Part shown: piece by piece, positions 60,501 to 64,000 of the stretch
Layout of the letters: every line of letters starts with the position of its first letter
Position numbering within the stretch: position 1 is the stretch's first letter
Assembly: GCA_037349105.1 (NCBI GenBank)
Contig: JAYJMM010000113.1
Coordinates: 5,704,001 to 5,768,000 of the forward strand
Source: Limnomonas spitsbergensis
Lineage: Eukaryota; Chlorophyta; Chlorophyceae; Chlamydomonadales
Length of the DNA stretch: 64,000 nt
Direction of reading: 5' to 3'
Notes under the pieces: model-generated
Databases searched by the model: none
The model's input: the letters and a program-made list of their open reading frames with translations, nothing else
Told to the model about the DNA's origin: nothing
Made by a program: the position numbers and the translations under genes

Positions 60501-60849
60501 TGTATGCTAGCCCTTTTGCTGGCTTTTCATGCCGCATCAATACTTGCAAGATTTTGTATTGCAGGTCCCCTGGGGAAGCGGCGTCCAGGACGGGATGCGC
60601 GGCCGGAGCGAGGTGCGCCTCTTTGACGCGATCAACAAGGTGATCAGCGGGGACCGGCCGCCCCTGCCGGACCCGAATGAGCTGCAGCCACCTCTGCCCG
60701 AGGCGGCCCAGCTGATGGCGCTGATACAGCATTGCTGGGCGCAGGACCAGCGGGGGCGACCGGCAATGACAGCCGTGGCGGACCGGCTGAAGGAGATGCT
60801 GACGAGTGTCAAGCTACGCGCCAAGGCTGAGCGGCTCGCAGTACGTTGA
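36579..60849 (+). CDS. Giant TKL-type protein kinase with long regulatory N-terminus, 22 exons, 2,028 aa
   Basis: Exons: 36579-36741, 36890-36933, 37498-37602, 37793-38011, 38237-38559, 39154-39678, 40598-40790, 41062-41316, 46516-46640, 47544-47878, 48712-48905, 49750-49905, 50726-50905, 51337-51417, 51869-53482, 53933-54466, 55165-55262, 56223-56391, 56599-56787, 58496-58618, 59099-59275, 60565-60849; 6,087 nt, all phases consistent. Residues 1-460 are low complexity with a CAG-encoded poly-Gln tract (exon 5). Residues about 460-970 are helical and unrecognised (LTLDDIEGVVGDCVSKAEDI, SFDKRLGLYSASVASAVSEA). Residues 970-1660 are a Gln/Ala/Pro linker. The kinase domain (about 1660-2020) has IGSGSFGQ, VAVKVI (Lys 1696), HRDLTSYN (Asp 1855), DFNLSK in place of DFG, SPE at about 1905, and HCWAQDQRGRPAMTAV. 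Tyrosine-kinase-like (MAP3K/Raf-type) is the best class; substrate unknown. Could be two genes, but phase continuity argues for one. Confidence 0.8.
40080..40614. repeat. 79-bp tandem array copying a 3' splice site and exon start
   Basis: Seven copies of CCTGCAG|CGCCTCGTGG followed by CAGCGCCGTATGTGTGA begin (at AGCGCC) at 40121, 40201, 40280, 40359, 40438, 40517 and 40596, spaced 80 then 79 bp. The last is the true acceptor and start of the exon at 40598. After the shared TATGTGTGA the six intronic copies continue TGTGGCACATGTGTGATG, the true exon continues CGTCCTTGACGG. All six upstream copies keep an intact pyrimidine-CAG acceptor. Confidence 0.95.
40858..41085. repeat. Echoes of the 41062 acceptor
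   Basis: The true exon start GAAG|GCTAGGCTGGTGCTG has two upstream relatives: GAAG|GCCAGGCTGGCGCTATTG at 40858 and GGAG|GCCAGGTTGACGCTCTTT at 40951. The sequence after the first echo (TGTGCTGGCATACTTTTCGA) in turn resembles the donor side of the preceding intron (GTGCGCTGGCAAACTCTTCG at 40791), so the unit spans from exon edge to exon edge. Confidence 0.8.
41358..46383. repeat. 22-bp satellite, about 228 copies, in a kinase-gene intron
   Basis: Monomer AGGCATGCAGGGGACCACGT plus AC, 22 bp, with a two-state site (GGGGACC or GGGGGCC) and occasional ACAAGC for ACAGGC. GGCC forms dominate the first two thirds and GACC forms the last third. A 23-bp form with GGGGGACC is confined to about 44020-44640. 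The monomer has no stop in any frame on either strand, so very long ORFs appear in all frames; they are not genes. The array lies inside intron 41317-46515. Confidence 0.97.
46601..46755. repeat. Echo of the 46640 donor side
   Basis: Exon end TGCTCAAGGCGGTGCGCGCC (46601 on) recurs 107 bp downstream in the intron as TGCTTAAGGCGGTGCGGGCC (46708 on). Both continue with ATG-TCAGAGACCT and end at a potential donor: CTCAA|GTGGGT (true) and ATCAA|GTAGGT (echo). Confidence 0.85.
47335..47575. repeat. Echo of the 47544 acceptor
   Basis: True junction TCGAAG|GGATCCCAGCGACG and echo CTGAAG|GGATCCCAGCTTCAG at 47343, 201 bp upstream. Both continue with a similar GC-rich segment (GCGGCCGCCGCCGCTGAGCTG and GAGGCCGCCATCGAGCTG respectively). 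Confidence 0.75.
48650..48716. repeat. Echo of the 48712 acceptor
   Basis: AATGACCCAG|CTGAG at 48661 and CACTGACCCAG|CTGAG at 48711, 51 bp apart, embedded in repeated CTCACCCTGACCCCC. Confidence 0.7.
49849..50275. repeat. Four copies of an exon 3' end with donor (true donor at 49906)
   Basis: The exon end GCGCTGTACGGATTGCTGGA..CTGCAG|GTGAGC is followed in the intron by two full echoes ending in their own donors (CTG|GTGAGC at 50015; CTGCAG|GTAAGC at 50135) and a truncated fourth near 50222-50272. Spacing is about 110-120 bp and includes shared intron sequence (TTAGTTTTG, CTACAGTTCAGCTAC). Confidence 0.9.
50520..50745. repeat. Echoes of the 50726 acceptor
   Basis: The true start CCCCAG|GCCATCTTCAGCC has an identical CCCCAG|GCCATCTTCAG at 50641 and a looser copy (GCTATTTTCAGTCCTGGACC) near 50540, separated by CCCTGCCCCC-rich sequence. 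Confidence 0.8.
51582..51672. repeat. Long imperfect hairpin in a kinase-gene intron
   Basis: Left arm 51582-51616 and right arm 51634-51672 are complementary over about 34 bp (CTGATCCCT, TATTGTATCCCAG and their complements) with one 5-nt bulge and a 17-nt loop. Could be a tiny MITE or a tandem inversion. Confidence 0.75.
55000..55210. repeat. Echo of the 55165 acceptor and exon start
   Basis: True exon start CATCAG|GTGTGGCATGCCATG and echo CAACAG|GTTTGGCATGCCATG at 55060, 105 bp upstream. They share TACCACCACGAGGAGGTGGC before diverging (CTGTCAAGG against CTGTCTACC). The echo keeps the codons up to the invariant kinase Lys region but not the Lys. Confidence 0.92.
56425..56645. repeat. 127-bp duplication over the 56599 acceptor
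   Basis: GGAGTTTCAAGTTGAACC through an acceptor and GCGCCCATGATGGCGATAGT occurs twice, with exon-like starts at 56472 (echo) and 56599 (true). The echo diverges where the real exon reads CATGGAG. Confidence 0.92.
57305..57482 (+). mobile_element. GGCC-rich short element in a kinase-gene intron
   Basis: About 178 bp aligned along most of its length with 11475-11668 (GGACCACCTTTGCTGG, AAACCTGGACCGGCCTCC, GTAAACCACTCACTAA end). Fragments of related sequence lie just upstream (57205-57290). Non-coding. Confidence 0.6.
57536..58166. repeat. 20-bp minisatellite, about 31 copies
   Basis: Unit TGATGGTAGATGAAACCTGC with a two-state first base (T or G). It lies in intron 56788-58495. Downstream, CTCGCTGGCTATCCACCTGA (58166 on) and GTGGCTGGCTTCCCTCCTG (58329 on) are degenerate echoes of the true acceptor context CTCGCTGGCTACCTTCCTG at 58476-58494. 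Confidence 0.95.
59242..60285. repeat. Exon-end echo leading into an 18-bp satellite
   Basis: The exon end GGCATCATCCTCTGGGAGAT (59244 on, through ATGACACTGCAG) reappears at about 59323-59355 as GGCACCATCCTCTGGGAAGC followed by ATGACACCAAG. From there an 18-bp unit, ATGCAAGATATGCGTGCC, repeats to about 60282 with C/T and GCC/GTC variants. All of it is in intron 59276-60564. Confidence 0.88.
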
Positions 60850-63148
60850 TGACGCTGGCTTGCCTGTGGCAAACCCCAAGGCTTGCCTCTGCTGACATTT
60901 TCTTTGATCACCCGCCTGTCTTGGGTGCGCTGAGGCAGGGGTCGTTTTTATTTTTATTACCGTGAGGGTGAGCAGGAGTCACAAGGCATATAATATAAGT
61001 GGTTGCCAATTTGCCATTGGATTCTCCAGCTTCCATGTTGCTCATGTTGCATCAGGCAGCCAAGGTTGTCACTTGGCTGGACCGTGTGAATTAGGGTTTA
61101 GGGTGATGGCACCACATATGCATATGTGGCATGGGCCCCAAGCTTATTTGTTTTTCAACTCTCCCGCCGCCCCATGGAGGGCGGCCTAGTTTCTTTTTAT
61201 TTTTGTCATGTTCAGAAGGGAGGTCGGAAGTTTTGATGCAGGTTGTTCCTGCTCGTATGCACACATACAACATTTATTTTCGCAAACCCATAGGCTCTCA
61301 GCTGCTTGGCTTTAGTCTGCTTTTCAAGTTCACCAGTAACGTGCATTCGTTTCTTTCTTATTTACTTCTGCCCTGACCTGGCTTTTGCCCTCGTGCATTC
61401 AGTGAAAATATGCAGGCATCAAGGTCATGATCCCCCTCCCTATCGCCCTGCCCCTGCCCCGGATCAATGTCATTAGTTCGTTTATTTTGAATTATTAATG
61501 GACAAATATGAGAATTCAAGACCTGTTTGACACTCTTTAAATTTCCAGGTTAGTTTTTGTTGGTTGGCTACCCGTGAGATTGCGTGGCCATGTTACGTTG
61601 TTGACAAGATGCTGCCAGTGGCTCAGTCATTTTCGAGCGCAGATATTTAATCCGGTATGCCGTTCTTGATTATATATTGGTTGATGTTGTCGTGCCCAAG
61701 TGTCGAATGCATATCATAGGCCCCTCAGCTCCGAATTCGGTCACAGTCAACTTTCATGCACTCTGTCCAGTTAGATAGGGCTACATTAGGTTTATCAATG
61801 GATGCTGCCTAGCGCCTTCCTGTTGATGACGTCACACCTCTGGGCCCTGCTCGAAAATAAGGCTCGGCCACTTCGGCAAACAGAAAGTCTGCTAGGAAAC
61901 TCAAGAGAGAAGGTACGGGAGAAGAGAAAGGAAAGAGTCTTCAGTCTACACCTTATAAACAACAGCAGTAACAAGAAAATGACAGGCAGGTCGAATCCCT
62001 AGGCCATGAAGAGACTAGCCCTCAACAAGATAAACCACATCTAGCACATTCCTGTTTTCGTCACTGTTCTGTCGCATGCATCAATTGTGCTGCTCCGTTG
62101 TAAAAACAATCCAATCTGTCATACCAGGCAAACCTTGCATTCTTCATGGGGCATTGCAACCACATATCTGACAATGGCAGCTTCAATTAAAGAGCAAATC
62201 TCCAAGTACTGCAACTGATATAGCTCCTTCTACGCTTCACACTGCTTCTCAAGCACTCATCAGAGCCTGTTATGAATCGTAAGCTCTGCCTCAGCTGGGA
62301 ATCTCAGATTGTGAGCTGAACTATCCCCAATGATGTGTCAAGGGCTCATCGATGTTTTACTGAGGGGCTCCCTGATGTCTGTGGTGGGCGCTGTACCTGG
62401 ATCAATTGGGACCCATTAGCCCAGCCTTGGTCAGCCCACAGCTATCGGTTTCCAAAGCAGCTGGACTGGCTACACCAAACCCTGACAGAAGTAGGTCTGG
62501 TTGTAGGTAAATGTAGACGAAGTGCGTTAAAGTAAGCATTGCACCTTATGAACCTGATGTGAAGTTTTGTGAAGTTTTTACAGTCCAACGGGGCATCACA
62601 TTTGATGAACCGAGGAGTCTGATCAAATGGAAGATGAGCACCCCTGTTACCCTCGTCAGTCATATGACATCTTCATACCCTAAAAGCGATAATGCTTAGG
62701 ATGGTGCCTGCTCAAATTACAATGGCGAAAAAGCTGTAAATCATTAGGCCGAACACAGGTCTCAGATGGTCTACCTCCATTGAAACACGGGCACACACAT
62801 TCAAGATTTATAACCCAGAAAAAAAGAATGGAATGGCTGTGCATTACGCGGAACATAGGTCTGTGATGGTTTGCTTCAAATGGAACATGAGCGCCTCCGT
62901 CATCCCTCCCAGCAGCAAGGCATCGCTGCTCCCTGCCACCTGTACACTCAGCAAGCTGCCGCTACCTAGACCCAGCGTGGGCACAGGTCGCTGCCCAACG
63001 TGCTCAATGCTGTCCAAGGGAACCGCCAGCATCTGCACAGCATGGCAAGGAGGCAGGTATCCTTAGCTAAGCCTTTTATGCACCAGACAGCCTTTTGGGG
63101 GGGATGCCTCCCGGCCGCACCCTAATAATATAAAACATAAAAAAAAAT
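60850..63148. other. Region downstream of the kinase gene, no confident gene
   Basis: Contains the kinase 3' UTR and a TTTAGGG-like tract (about 61093-61105). A GC-rich open stretch on the minus strand (about 62844-63038, reading DSIEHVGQRPVPTLGLGSGS and LLLGGMTEALMFHLKQT) looks exon-like but has no recognised family and no clear donor. Confidence 0.4.
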
Positions 63149-63555
63149 ACCGTAGACGTCCTTTGCCTTCGCACCGTTTAATGTGAACTGGCTCACGCGG
63201 AATGACACTCGGTTCTCTAACAAATCATTTTAGGGTCGCACGGCTTACCGGTAACTCAATAATCGAAATCTGACATTTTGGCCTGAGAGTACCTATGCCG
63301 TACCAATTCCCCACACTTTCCCACAACTATACCGGCATTCTGTTTGTCATGATCTGTGCATTCCGACCTACCCATGCAGCTGCTACGCCTACTCTTGCTA
63401 TCGAAGCGCCAGTTCCCATTTTAGAAGCTTAGCGGATGAACATTTAACAATTCATGGCCCCTGCAGCTTAATACAAACTCCTTTATGGCCCCGCGGTTTA
63501 AAAACTCTTAAAAAACTAATCAATTGCCTCACGCGAAGGCAAGAACGTCTACGGT
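63149..63555. mobile_element. TIR element of about 407 bp
   Basis: Left end ACCGTAGACGTCCTTTGCC, continuing TTCGC (63149-63172), and right end, read inward, ACCGTAGACGTTCTTGCC, continuing TTCGC (63533-63555), are inverted copies with few differences. TA on both sides (or nested in TACGG) would fit a TA target duplication as in Tc1/mariner-type MITEs. The interior shows no protein. Confidence 0.6.
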
Positions 63556-64000
63556 ACGGTAAATACCGGTAAATGAAGGGAAACAATGAGTGTTTTCCCC
63601 CAGTTAAAAAACACATAGATTATATGCTTGCAGAAAAAAACAAATAAATTCCTTCCTTTTCAGCAGAGCCCCCCGGGCGGCCGAAGTTCGCTGGGGGCGA
63701 AGCCCCTGGGGTCAACCCGTGTCTGTCCGTCCGTCCGTCCGTCCGTCCGTCCGTTCGTCATCCTGATGTTTCTGGAACGCCCTGGAAACTTAATGCGCTA
63801 CAATGCAAATCAACCGACTGTATTTATTAAGATTATTCCTGTCAGACCTCAAAGGCTGAGGTGCAGAAATGAGAAACTCAGCTACGGTGCCAAGGCTGGA
63901 TCTCACAGCGGATGACATGAGGTGATACGCGACAGCTGCAACTTCGCTTCTCTATGTGCAGTTTGATGCGCATCATTACCAACACGCACTTGGCCAGTGA
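63556..64000. other. Right edge of the window, no gene seen
   Basis: Contains a (TCCG)n microsatellite at 63721-63759 just after a GC-rich stretch (GGGGCGAAGCCCCTGGGG). The last 200 bp were not recognised. Confidence 0.5.

Overview
This window is nuclear DNA from an intron-rich, ciliated eukaryote, most likely a chlorophyte green alga of the Chlamydomonadales. That rests on many short GT-AG introns, very large satellite-filled introns, Gln/Ala/Ser/Pro-rich linkers in regulatory proteins, ciliary genes (ARL3, B9D1), an Argonaute and a plant/algal-type TKL kinase. The genus cannot be fixed from sequence alone; the style resembles Haematococcus-like genomes, which is a weak guess. Hand-built splice models give seven confident protein-coding loci and one decayed helicase. 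Apart from the helicase and one exon of B9D1 the models keep an open frame; all junctions are predictions without RNA evidence.

Layout. (1) 1-9760, minus: 5' part of an Argonaute gene (N domain, linker, PAZ, start of L2). MID and PIWI lie beyond the left edge. One intron holds 6.5 kb of a 28-bp satellite. (2) 10489-22344, plus, divergent from Argonaute: a VHS-GAT (TOM1/TOL/GGA-like) trafficking adaptor, 968 codons, with two satellite introns. (3) 24005-26102, minus: a complete five-exon DUF3228 protein with two hAT-like MITEs in its introns. (4) 27928-29010, plus: ARL3, six exons, the first ending at the ATG. (5) 29884-31417, minus, convergent with ARL3: B9D1 (ciliary transition zone), with an in-frame TAG where Trp is expected. 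(6) 32829-34027, plus: broken PIF1-like helicase, then (7) 34203-35540: a small four-exon protein made of four helical repeats. (8) 36579-60849, plus: one 22-exon gene for a predicted 2,028-residue protein, a long regulatory region ending in a TKL-type kinase domain with DFN in place of DFG. (9) 60850-64000: no convincing gene; one TIR element and a TCCG microsatellite.

The outstanding feature is how introns have grown. At about ten splice junctions of the kinase gene, and at one Argonaute junction, the exon edge with its splice site is copied once to several times into the adjacent intron ('junction echoes'). Some echoes have grown into arrays: a 79-bp array with seven copies of one 3' splice site, and the 28-bp Argonaute satellite whose monomer carries that exon's own 5' splice site. 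A 5,199-nt satellite intron of the kinase gene is a multiple of three, stop-free and in phase with both flanking exons, like a giant exitron.

Functionally, ARL3 and B9D1 are neighbouring ciliary genes; the VHS-GAT protein belongs to ubiquitin/endosome sorting; Argonaute to small-RNA silencing; the giant kinase is probably signalling. No operon-like logic is expected.
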